Shown one piece after another: positions 53,572 through 64,000 of a stretch of 64,000 nucleotides of DNA. How positions within the stretch are numbered: the first letter of the stretch is position 1; every line of letters begins with the position of its first letter. Below the pieces are notes generated by a model. The model saw nothing but the letters and a program-made list of their open reading frames with translations. It was not told the DNA's origin and did not search any database. A program made the position numbers and the translations under genes. Source of the DNA: Cryptomeria japonica (Eukaryota > Streptophyta > Pinopsida > Cupressales > Cupressaceae); NCBI RefSeq assembly GCF_030272615.1, contig NC_081409.1:21268260-21332259 (forward strand). The letters are read 5' to 3'.

Positions 53572-54832
53572 CTGAATACACGCAAGACCTTGAGTCAGCA
53601 AAAATGTAAAGTAATATTGGAGTCAGCGTCTTCTAAATGATATATGAATTTGATCATTTAAAACACAGAAATAATTTACAAAAATTATGGCATTATCCAA
53701 TGGGTGATGCAGAGAAAAAAAAAGTTTGATGGTTGAAAATGGAAGTTAAAATTAATGAATTTCACAACATTTAAAACTAGGAAAAAGATTAAAAACAGGA
53801 TACTAGTTTTATTTTGAAGTTTGAACCCAAGTATAAGCATGCAAGATTCTGATCGCGCAGGCTGATAATGACGGTTCTTACTGCAGACAAATTAGTAATT
53901 CTCTGCGACAGTTTATCTGATCGTCATTCAATTGCAATTTATATCTTTATAGGCACCGGAGATCTTTTGATCTCTGGCATATCATTAGATAAGAGATCTG
54001 TTCTTATCATATTGTTTTTCCTTTGTGAAACAACTTGAAAAGTATGTAGAGTATTATAAATTCAGAATTTAGAATGTAGAAAGGTAGCTTGTCATGCTGT
54101 GATGGCTATCCTGTTAATGAACAATCATTTCTCTGATATGAAATATTATAAAGTGAAAGCATTTTTGTTTGAATGCATAAATGTGTTTATATTAACAGAA
54201 GGCAGTGATTACACTTAACTCAGATATATCCCAATTTAAGCAAGAGCCAGTATCAGAATGTTGGCTCTGTAATCCCTGACCCCCAAAAATGTAACTATGA
54301 TATTATCCCAAATTGTAATTGCATTAATGTCAGAGAGATTAATATACATAGAATGATATCATTTCTTATATTGCCAGACCTACAATACATCAATTTCTAA
54401 ACTATAAACTTTATATAACCAATAGAAATAATAAAATGGGCAAAAATAAGAACTTGGTAAGCCAGTCCACAGCAAAGAACAGACAGGGCATGCATGTTTT
54501 ACCACTGTATGCTATTGATATGGATTTCGATTTTCTCATAACTTTCTTTTGCATTAATGTTGTTCTTCATAACTCCTAGACCAAGTAAGCACAAAGTTCT
54601 TTAGCAAAGGGAACTGCCTAGGGACCTTCTGTTTTCAAGACTGTGAAGTGTGAATGTTGAGATTAGGCCTCTGCCTACATAGTCTCCAATATGCTCATCA
54701 GCTCATTCAGACCTTGAATTTCTTAGAACATTTGTCCATGACTGTCCATAAGTGTCCTCATTTCTTAAACTAGTTTAGTTTTGATAATTGAGGTGCACAA
54801 TTTTAGTTGATCTTAAATTGAGGTCTCGCAAC
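53572..54832. other. AT-rich, probably intron of the CPBP gene
   Basis: About 1.26 kb with no supported exon on either strand. gtctgcagtaagaacc (minus, near 53885) looks like a splice donor, but the sequence before it has stops in all frames. Confidence 0.4.
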
Positions 54833-55456
54833 TGCTACTACTAATTGGTTGATTTTATTAATTTTAGCAATCAGATTAAACAATAAACAGCAGAAATCAG
54901 AATGAAATGAAGAACAAACACAAATCACAAAGATACCCTGGGAAAACCTCCCTCTTGGAGGTGAAAAACCCAGCCACTAATCTCAGATCTTTATTATGTA
55001 ACACCAATATATTTTACAATGAGCTTCACTGTTTAACAGCAACCTAATCACTCTTAATGTTCGTTGTCTCAAGAAGGATGTTCGCTGATCTTCAAAAGGG
55101 ATTCGCTGAATAATTAGATGAATTTCTGATTAGAGACATAATTCGCTTTTTGATGTGTTATAACAAGACATCACCATCTTGTATTTATACATGATTATAT
55201 TGCCTTATAGGCTAGGTCGGCTTAAGTACATTTGCCGCCAAAAAATACAAATTTATTACACGTTATATGATGTGTGCTTAACCACCCGATTTGAGTCCTG
55301 CCCTAGAACACGTTACACATTGAATGTACACCAAAATAGGGCCAGCCTTATATGAGTTTAAGTGTATGAATAATAATCAAACTTTAATTGCTTTTCGCAA
55401 CATTAAAGTTTGATAATTTAGGCTAGCATAATCCGAGCTAGCTACTAATTTCAACA
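54833..55456 (-). repeat. Probable solo LTR, minus strand
   Basis: Read from 55456 it starts TGTTGAAATTAG, has a TATA-like gtataaataca (about 55180), a stretch ending gaggttttcccagggta typical of plant copia LTRs, and ends ...GTAGTAGCA at 54833. About 624 bp. No matching 5-bp duplication was found at these ends, so the boundaries may be off by some bases. Confidence 0.6.
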
Positions 55457-56243
55457 GATTTTAGATGTGTCTAGCTGCAATGATCTTCAGCCAGATAGCT
55501 TAAACAATTTATTTGCATTCTCCAAACCAATTTTTCAGCCGATTCTTGATACAAAATTTTGAATTTTACTCCATTATTGAATGGAAAAGATACATTGTTT
55601 TGTGAGAAAAGTGGCAGCCAATGCTCTTCTTGCTTATGTTGCCAGGGGAATTTTTTTAGAACGATGATGTTGTGAGTAGTTTCAAATGAAATTTATTATC
55701 TTCAGAAGGGGTCATCCATAATGGAATGACTTGAAGCACTGTTCTAAATGAGTAGTATACACCCTCCAAGATTGAGCCATCCATGTGGTATTCGCATATC
55801 TTAGACTTATTTTATTTTACTGAATACCTACCATGCTTTTTGTGCTTCCATTCCACTCTAGAAATGTCCAAGAACTCCTGAATATACTCTTATGCTTCAC
55901 TCGTAATTTGTGATCATGACAGCTCTACATATTTTGTTAGTATTTATGGAGATAAACAGTAATATGCCATCAGCAATTTAGCATTCAATTTGGAGGGGCA
56001 GGCAATGGGAAACAGGAGAGAAGGAAAAAAGCTGTAGACCATAAGTAAATCTATTGTTTCCTGCATGCCATGGGGCTAAACTAATTATTAGCCATGGTGA
56101 ATGAATTAATTCAGATCTTATAGTCATAGAAACAATTCCAAGATGTGCAATGATGAATTAAAAAAAAGGTAGATTAAGGATCATCTTATCTTATTTCTCT
56201 GTTGGATAAGAATATGGAGTAGGATTCCCACTGACTAGGGCTG
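55457..56243. other. Unassigned
   Basis: About 790 bp of AT-rich sequence with no gene or repeat ends seen. It could be intron or intergenic. Confidence 0.4.
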
Positions 56244-56790
56244 TGTTGTGACGTATTCACACATCGCCCCATTGCAAATAGGGACCCCTAATTTCTGCTT
56301 TCTAGGGTTTGCTTTTTAGGTCTTTTAGGTTCTTGTCTATTAGCCTTCGCATTTTGAGTGTTGCCGGGGGGTTCATTAGGATAGCATGCTCTGCTTGAGT
56401 CAGGTGGATCTACTCAAGAAGTCAGGTCAATTGAGTGATTAGGGGTAATTTAGATCTTTCCTAGGGTGTTTTTGTGTACTATCTGGTCGCACTTCAAGTT
56501 GCTAAGTCAAACCTTGGTTGAATGCATAATGTCCTCCTAGGTCCCATCCCTTACATCAAGGACAAAGCGAATTCGCCTTCAGAGGTCTAGAATGTCATCT
56601 TGATCCTCAAATTTGACTAAGTCTGGAAAATTGAAGAACCCTCCAAAAACTAGATTTTGCATGATAACTCCTGGAGGCCTGAAACCACTCTCAAACATCC
56701 TGACAATATATATGGAATATAACTTAAAGTATAAGAATACTTAAATGTTATATTCCATATATGAATCTTGACGAAAAGGCTAAAATATCA

Positions 56791-58983
56791 AACTTCACTC
56801 CTGACCCTTCCAAAGGGTCCAAAGCGAAATTTCCCCAAGGACCTAATGTTTCACCTAAGTCATTTGATGGTTGGGCAAATTTGCAAGGACATGGAAGGAA
56901 ATGAATCAAAGATCAAGTCTAAGGCAAAGTCAAGTGGAAGAGAAGGTGAATTGAGCCTAGAAGAGGAATTTCGCTCCTAACCCTTCCAAAGGGTCCAGAG
57001 CGAATTTCTCCATAAGACATTCTACCTTGCCCCAAACTAAGAACTAACTCATTCCGAGGCATTATTGAGGGCAAAACACTTGTTTGGATAAGGAAATGTG
57101 GGAGATGAAGTCAAGATTTGAGCCTAAGTGCAAATTTCACTCTTGACCCTTCCAAAGGGTCCAGAGCGAAATTCTTGAAGGACCTTATTAGTTATTTCCT
57201 CACAAAACCTTGAAGAAAACACTACTTTGACAGCAATTTGACTTGAGGATGATAGGAGGAGGCTTGAGAAGTTATATCCAAGGCAAGGAAAGGATAAAGG
57301 AGGTGTGAAATGAGCTCAAGGATGAATTTCGCTCCTGACCCTTCCAAAGGGTCTAGAGCGAAATCCACTTTTCCTCTATTTTGCTCTTTGATATGGCCAT
57401 GTTTTGGATTTTGAGGCATGGTTGAAGTGACATTGATGCATTCTAACCTTTGAAAAGTGGATTGAGGCGATGGAATAGTGGAAATCAACCTAAATCTAGA
57501 ATTTCACTCCTGACCCTTCCAAAGGGTCCAAAGCGAAATTCTCCCTAGACGCTATTTTCTTCCTTGCTTAGACTAAAAACCTTGCTCCTTGGACATAGTG
57601 GGGGTAGATTGATGATCTTGCCTTAGGAAGTGAGTGAAAGCATTGAAAAGTGAGGATTTTGTCCAAGATTGTGAATTTTGCTCCTGACCCTTCCAAAGGG
57701 TCTAGAGCGAAATTCTCCATAAACCTCATTTGCTTCCTTGTTTAGGCCAATATTTTAGTTCCTTGGGCATATTTGGAAGTGGATTAACATGTCTTTGCCT
57801 TTTGAAGTGATGGAATGTGGAGGAGTGAAGGATTTTTGACCAAGACATGAATTTTGCTCCTGACCCTTCCAAAGGGTCCAGAGCGAAATTCTTGCAAACA
57901 CCTATTTTCCCATTGATAAGGTCAAATCGTTAGTTTCTATGGCTTGGTTGAAGGTGGATTGGTTTTTATTGACTTTGCAATGGAGATTGGAGTTGAAGAA
58001 ATGAAGAGTCAAGCTTAAGGATGGATTTCGCTCCTGACCCTTCCAAAGGGTCCAGAGTGAAATTCCCAAAATCTCTCTTTTCCTTCCTTTTTGTGTCAAG
58101 CAAAGTGTGGATCAGGGTGAGTTAAGATTGGAGATACCCCTAGGCATGCCTTTGAAGGGCTTGTGGCCACCAATGATGAATATTTTGAGCTAAAACTAGA
58201 ATTTCGCTCCTGACCCTTCCAGTGGGTCCAGAGCGAAATCCTAAATAGGTCCTGTCCCTGGCCATGGTTTTTAGCGAAATTCTCCTTTCATGCCATTTTG
58301 AGGTCAAACAAAGTGTTGTCTTCATAGGGGAAGGATCCAAAGATGAGAGTCCAAGATAGAAAGTGAGAAGGATAGATCTAGGTGAAGGAAAACAAGCAAA
58401 TCAAGAATTTCGCTCCTGACCCTTCCATAGGGTCCAGAGCGAAATTCCCAAAATCACCTAGTTTGCCCATAATTGAGATTAAAAGATGGATTCAAATGCC
58501 TTGGTGGAGAGAGGGCTAGCATGTGCTTGTCTTGGGAGGCATTTTGGAGTAGAGAAATGTTAGAATTTGAGCCTAAGGAAGAATTTCACTCCTGACCCTT
58601 CCAAAGGGTCCAGAGCGAAATTCTTAAAACCTCTATTTTGCTCCAATTTTGCATCAAACTTAGTGTTGATTGAGATTAGAGGCATCCTTAGACATGCATT
58701 TGAGCAAGTTGTGGTCACAAAATGTGAAGAATTTGAGCCAAGAATGCAAATTTCGCTGCTGACCCTTCCAAAGGGTCCAAAGCGAAATTCCTTATAGGTC
58801 TTGTCCTTGGCCAAGGTCCAAAACGAAATCCTCTGTTTTGGTCTTTTTGGAGGTCAAATCAATGATGTCTTCAGGAGAAAGCGATTCAAAGGCCAAGAGA
58901 AGTTCAAGGCAAGGAGATGATGAATTTTGAGCTAAAATGCAAATTTCGCTCCTGACCCTTCCAAAGGGTCCAGAGAGAAATTC
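56791..58983 (+). repeat. Array of 13 hairpin-forming 43-bp motifs at about 175-bp spacing
   Basis: Copies start at about 56791, 56966, 57132, 57324, 57499, 57673, 57849, 58023, 58199, 58405, 58581, 58747 and 58940. Each has the arms GAATTTCGCTC and GAGCGAAATTC around TGACCCTTCC and AAAGGGTC. The two halves pair over 11 bp, two mismatches, then 7 bp, with a loop of a few bases. Spacing is 166-206 bp, most often 174-176. Spacers are related but much more diverged than the motif. Extra half-sites (agcgaaatt) follow some copies, near 58272, 58822 and 59014. Confidence 0.95.
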
Positions 58984-59714
58984 TTATAGGGCTTGTCCCC
59001 GGAAAGGATCTTGAGCGAATTTCATTCTAATGCCTTTTTGTTGATGTTTTAAGGTCGAAAATGCTATGTGAGATAAATATATCATGTCTACTTAATCATC
59101 TTTTGGTTTGTTTTGCAGGTGGAAGAAAAGCAGGCCAGGACAAGGACGACCTATTCTAAGCCCATCACCATCAAAGACGTTCCAGATGCATAAAGGAGGA
59201 ATCAAGGTGCTTTTGAAGCATTGGAAGACTACAAGTGTTCGAAGAGTTCCAGGATATCCTCAAAAGACTCCATTCTACCACACAAAAGACCCACATGATG
59301 ACAGAGAAGAATGACCTTACCAACAATTCAAGGTGAGACATGCCACCAGAGAAAGAACACTTGTAGTGAGGAAGCCTCATCAAGCACATGGAAGTCAAGG
59401 AGGTACATCATTCTTCGCATCAAAAGACAGAGGAGGATCAACCAAGACACAAACGTCAGACAAGGTGGCATCCCAGTCACTTTTCCTCCAGTCAGATTGG
59501 TCCACCTCAGCATGTCCAGATTCAATGTACCTCATTTATCAAAGACGGCACAAACTTCAGTGCACCTACCCCTGCTTCCTATTGGTCCACACTCATTGAA
59601 TTTTCTCATTGGCTAAGGAAGTTTGTTATAACAAACCCTAATTAGGGTTTCTATCTTGTAATCCTAGCCATTGATTCTAAATCAACCAGAGCCTTTGAAT
59701 TGTAAAGAGCTCCC

Positions 59715-59722
59715 TATATAAA
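59715..59722 (+). promoter_or_regulatory. TATA box of the putative large LTR
   Basis: ctccctatataaagctttgg is a close match to a plant TATA box. It lies about 730 bp downstream of the hairpin array, so the array would be in the upstream (U3) part of the promoter. Confidence 0.55.
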
Positions 59723-60400
59723 GCTTTGGCTCTTCATTTGTAGAGGTTAATAGGGAATAGTCAGAGAATAGTTAGGAGTTAACAAAAAGAGAGATAGTCG
59801 ATAATAGCTCAATAGTAGATAGCATTTTAGAGTAGAGTAGAAAGAGAAGGCAAAGATTGTTGCCAAGACATTGTTGCAAAAGACATGTAAACTTCATTGA
59901 AGGAATAGTGAATTCTATGTGTCGATTCTACAATTTGCATGGTCTCTATACTTCTCAAATTTAATTTCATGTTATTAGATGAATGGAAGAAATTTGTATG
60001 ATCAATGGTGAAATTTGTATATCCATACTACTAGCGGTTTGTTGATTGCAAACTTGCCTTGCGTAGTCAACTAGAATTATCGCTTCTTCATTGATATGCA
60101 TCAACCTGACGGTGTCTATGCTTGTAGCGGTGATTTGAACATCATAAAGCTATCCTTAAAAGATTGCACTAACCTTGTGGAGATGATCCTAGCATGTCAA
60201 AGCAAGACTTAGTTAAAGTTTCATCAAAGGTCATCCATTGCTCCTACATTCTTAGTGTTAGAATTAGATCCTTCTCCAACCCTTATCCTTTTCCCTTTTT
60301 TTTCAAGGACTAGTAAAGTCTCACGTTCCAGCGATATCCAAAATAAATCAGACGCTTAGGCAGTCGAATGTAAGTCCCCTTGTGATTCCAGCAAAATCAC

Positions 60401-61670
60401 ATCATACCGCAAGAGCTTATCCACAAGTAGAGAACCTACACACAAGAACCTTGGAGTTGCCTCGATTGATCCTTTGGCTAGATCTTCAACAGTCGGGAAA
60501 CTTTGTTCAAGAGAGGATAAGATACCTTGGTATTTTATTCTGTGTTCGCACGTGCATAAAAAACACATCAACAGACTGGAAAGGTTCAGATTAATTAGAT
60601 CAAGAAAGATGAGTCCAATACAATCAAAAAATTTACATAAAAACTCACAAGTGTATCTATCAATTATTCACATTAAGATTGACTCATAAAAAGGTTTTAA
60701 TTTATTTATTTAAATGAGTACTTATCACTTTCCAAATGTAAGAACCATCTTAAGTGTGTCTTCCCTTTACAGACCACGATTGATATCTGTTTATATTTTG
60801 TGTAAGAAAAAGCTTTAAGCACCTCAATATGGTTTCTGAAACAATGTTTAATAGTGTGTTGCAAAGCAAGATATGTCTTAAATTCTCTAGGCTTTTTCCA
60901 GATGCTTTAGAATTAGAACTATGTTTATGCAATTTCTTATTTCCACTATTTCCAACAACTCTTCCATCGTGATCTCAAAGTATTGCTAATAGGAATGTGC
61001 TGGAAATTATCTAATCCTGGGGGTTTGTCGGCTTCAATAAATGCATAACATTCCTGAGGAATTCTTCTGTTATTTGGTCCACCATTTTCTTGTTTTCAAG
61101 GAGCTATTAAGACTATTCGAGGAGGATAGAAGGAACTATAGTAGGATTTTATTGTATAAGAGTTTAAATCATTTTGCTGTAAAGGATTGTTTCCAGACTA
61201 ATGTAAAGAGCTTACGCTATTTTGCTGAAGAGTGATTTTATTTTGCTGAAGACTATTAATATTTCTATTACTATTCTGTTGGAAAGAAGTCTGCTGTAGA
61301 GCACCCACCATTTCCTTGTGTTGAATTTAGACTAGCCCCAGGTTACATTGCAGTCTGATTATTTGCAGTGTTGTTTGCAAACCAGATTGCTACAACTGCA
61401 GCATTTGTTGTAGCTGCATATGAGCAGCTTGCTTCTGCTAGCTTTGAATTCAAGCTAGGAAATCACCAAGCAACAAATTAAAAATGTGCACCAGAGGCAC
61501 AATCGAAATTGAGGAGGATTCCAGAGGAAATGGAAGTAGACGTGAGATGAAAATAAGAGTTATTCATTGTATATTTGTTACAATTTAGAGTAATCTTCTA
61601 AATATTGTTTGTAGAAGAAAGTGATGTTTGCTGATGATATTCATTCAAGCGGAGCCTCTACATTCTCGAA
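60401..61670. other. Unassigned; possible leader of a retroelement
   Basis: No gene is recognised. Short frames (60382-60594, 61041-61235) have no domain. If the 56.2-60.4 kb block is a 5' LTR, this would be its leader; no convincing tRNA primer site was found. Confidence 0.35.
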
Positions 61671-62883
61671 ATGTTCTTGATGAAGAATGAGGAAAGAGGA
61701 GAAGAGAATTGCAGCTCTATTTTGTGGCTGAAAAATATAATTATGGAGTTATCTCATGATGTGGAAAAAAGGATAACCAAGTTAGAAGAGAGTAAGACAA
61801 AGACAAAGGAAGAAGTTAACAAGGGACCAGAAAATGGAGTTACACCAATTAGAGTTTGAGTTGAAAGAGTTACGGTGAATGTTGGAAGATTATGAGGCAT
61901 GCAACAATAAGAAGCCAAAGAAAGAGAAATATATATCAAAGGTGTTAAAGTGTTATGAGAAGGTGAAAAAGAATGGTGAAGACAATTATTTACCTATGGG
62001 AAAGAGTCATTCTCAAAGAGGAAAGTCATATTGATTCAAGGATAAGGCAAGGAGCGGAACTATTAGAACAAGGAAAGATAGAGTCCATTGAAGAGTTGGA
62101 AGAAATATTAGCGGATAAAAAACCTTTAAATGAGATCTTCAAAGCGTTACAAAGAGCAAAAATAGATGAATTGGACGAAAATGAAGAGATAGTTGACTTT
62201 GATGGAGCTGTTGAATTGTATTACCTCGAAGAAGGGGAAGGCATTGAAGAATGCAATGCAGAAAAAAAAGAGTTGGAAGATTGCAATGAGAAAATCTGCA
62301 GCCTATCACAAGAGGAGGCCCAAAATGTTGTAGTAGTCGAAGCAGTCCACATTGGAGAGGAAGCTGCAACAGAGACGGAGGTCTTTGGGAACTCTGTATG
62401 TGAATGGAAGGCATTGAAGACTACAATGCAGAACGAGAAGAATTAAAAGATTGCAATGACAACAAATGCAGCCTATCACAAGGGGAGGCCCAAAATGTTG
62501 TTGTAGTGGAAGCACTCCATGTTGGAAAGGAAGCTGCAACAGAGACAGAGGTCTTTGGGAGCTCCAGATGTGATGAAGATTTAATGTTTTTAGAGAGTAT
62601 CAGTTGTTAGAAAGAACTAGAAGAATGTTTAGAGAATCCCATTAGTGATGAAAAATGAGTAGAAGATCAACACTTCTATAAGAAAAGAACTAGGATGATC
62701 AAGGAAGAAAGAAGAGATATGTTCAGTTATTGTATAAAGGACAATGTCCAAAAGGATTTGACTTCAGAACCACATCACACCAAGCTAAGAAATGAGGTCC
62801 ACCTCACAAAATATGAAATGGAAAACATGCCTAAATGGCACAATGCAGAGGAGAAATTTTTTGGGAAATTTTTATTCCCTTAA
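61671..62883 (+). pseudogene. Unrecognised acidic coiled-coil ORF, interrupted, with internal duplication
   Basis: Pieces at 61671-61859, about 61880-62020, 61973-62446, 62404-62610 and 62695-62883 read as one decaying protein on the plus strand. The first part (MELSHDVEKRITKLEESKTK) is a likely coiled coil; next comes a Lys-rich stretch (NKKPKKEKYISKVLKCYEKV). An acidic part, rich in Glu, then contains two tandem copies of a unit of about 172 bp (62235-62405 and 62408-62575) with CSLSQEEAQNVVVVEA in the first and a close variant in the second. No known domain. Position and composition would suit a retroelement gag-like or accessory frame, but that is inference. Confidence 0.5.
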
Positions 62884-64000
62884 TTTTATTTTATTTTATT
62901 TTTATGTGCAGATGTAATAAGCACTAGTAGGAGTGATGCAAAGAGCAATGATGATTCTCAGTGGAGGACCACTAAGCCTTCAAGGGAGTGGAAAAAGATA
63001 AAAGGAACAAAAGATTGATGAGCTGGAAAGGGCACCATTCCTCATAATATCCCCTTCCTAGTGCCATATCTGCATTTGTCAAGTTTCCCTTTCGCTAATA
63101 ATGGACACCATACCTTCTTCAATAACCTTGCAGGTAGTGTCAAGTTGTATCTGTATTTTTTTATTTATATATTTATTTATTTTATGCCTTACATAATGTG
63201 CAGCACGGAAGTGTCCTTTTGCATGGATGTGACAAATAACCATTCACATATGTTTTAAGTTACCATAATATACATAATGTAAAAACATACATATAATCTT
63301 AATTTATAAATAACCATTCGCATACATATTCTCAAAACTAATTGAAAAATCAAAAAGCAAAAACCCTAATCAGGAGGTGGAAATGGTTGTTTGCGAGCAA
63401 GGTTCTACTTAACACACAAGCAAGGAGAAAGTGAAGGGGATTTCTGTTGGAATCCAGTATGAAGAGTAAAAAAGATGCAGGTCAACAGCCAAACAATTAG
63501 AGACCGGAAAAGTTGCACAATGCACTCCCATGTCACAAGGCTCCTATTTGCATTTGAATTCGACAAAGATCAAATTCAGATCAAATCCAAAAAGATGAAA
63601 TTTGAAAAAACATAATTCAACTAATATAAATTTGCAATTTTTTAGAATATATTAAGTTAAAATAGTTGGAATATAATAACTAAAAAATACTAATACTAAT
63701 CATCTTAAAAATAACTTACAAAAACGAAATAAATAATATTATGTGAAATTCCTATTTTTGTATATCACTTTGTCCTCCACATTGCTAAATCATAATATAT
63801 TATATTATTATATTATAATTTTAACATAACATTATAATAAAACTATAATTACTTGCCTACGGTGATGTTTCTGTTATCACAAAAGCATGCACCCTTGCTA
63901 AGCTATCAACTCAGCAACCTTGTGAAACATGGAAACAACCCCGAAGTGTGGGACCTTGCACAAGGGGGTTGAATCTCCGGAGAAGGTCGGCTTCCTTCTC
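62884..64000. other. Unassigned AT-rich end of the window
   Basis: TTTTA-rich run at 62886-62905; a short frame at 63061-63258 without a domain; strongly AT-rich low-complexity sequence at 63600-63850. The last 150 bp are less AT-rich (cacaagggggttgaatctcc) and may be the edge of another repeat. Confidence 0.4.

Larger units (their letters stand above)
56244..60400 (+). repeat. Putative very large LTR (about 4.1 kb) containing a hairpin array
   Basis: A TGTTGTGACGTATTCACACA start near 56244, a TATA box (tatataaa, 59715-59722) late in the block, and a downstream part with a T-rich run and ttccagc sequences resemble a gypsy LTR with a long U3. No gene is present; frames at 59108-59645 overlap each other and show no domain. 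No target duplication or second LTR copy was found in the window, so this could be a solo LTR or the 5' LTR of an element whose interior begins near 60400. The 3' boundary is uncertain. Confidence 0.5.

Noticed and set aside
53419-53601. Separate 60-codon protein on the minus strand
   Set aside because: Its core is the 28-codon exon of the CPBP gene; the ends run into introns.
56791-58983. CRISPR-like array of repeats and spacers
   Set aside because: Spacers are 120-165 bp and related to each other, the surroundings are plant repeats, and no cas-type gene is present.
56791-58983. Thirteen independent MITE insertions
   Set aside because: Spacing is too regular, flanking duplications are absent and spacers share ancestry, so tandem amplification fits better.
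1-64000. tRNA, rRNA or other structured RNA genes
   Set aside because: None was recognised; the tRNA-like words seen are primer binding sites of retroelements. A covariance-model search would be decisive and could not be run.

Overview
This window looks like plant nuclear DNA: AT-rich, packed with nested LTR retrotransposons, and carrying one recognisable host gene, a plastid-type CPBP (CAAX-like) membrane protease in at least two exons. The very long LTRs, Tat-lineage and copia elements of several kilobases, and sparse genes would suit a conifer or another large-genome seed plant. That placement is a guess from style; no sequence seen here fixes the species.

Layout. 1-247 is a broken gag fragment. 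248-14831 is a decayed Ty3/gypsy chromovirus (LTR, gag, protease, RT, RNase H, integrase, chromodomain-like tail). A Tat-like element, 2880-10939, sits inside its gag gene, is flanked by a 5-bp duplication (ggttt), and encodes only a large gag/protease-like protein. 15120-21749 is a complete-ended copia-style element (duplication atgtg). It has a coiled-coil plus zinc-knuckle gag and a second, unrecognised frame of about 1,100 codons, but no polymerase. 21779-25315 is mostly LTR-like and repetitive debris. 25321-31551 is a decayed autonomous Ty1/copia element (duplication agata). 31943-45715 is a long-LTR, gag-only copia-style element whose 5' LTR was split by a second Ty1/copia element at 32270-39374 (duplication aagtg); its other LTR preserves the unoccupied site. 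45716-47330 is LTR-like debris. 47392-about 51190 is a dead LINE interrupted by a solo LTR (48406-49883, duplication cacac).

The host gene lies on the minus strand at 52432-53571, with upstream exons not found. A minus-strand solo-LTR-like block follows at about 54833-55456. A region of about 4 kb (56244-60400) then behaves like one very large LTR. It carries 13 copies of a 43-bp hairpin-forming motif spaced about 175 bp apart. The end of the window (61671-62883) holds a broken acidic frame with an internal tandem duplication, then AT-rich sequence.

How the parts relate. Three of the five larger LTR elements lack reverse transcriptase and integrase and would need proteins from relatives. The two copia elements that do encode a polymerase share LTR start, primer-site, polypurine-tract and U5 signals with the two polymerase-less copia-style elements, which suggests a mobilisation partnership. 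All enzymes seen carry stop codons, frameshifts or lost catalytic residues, so nothing here looks able to move itself. The Tat-like gag/protease frame is the only long uninterrupted retroelement frame.
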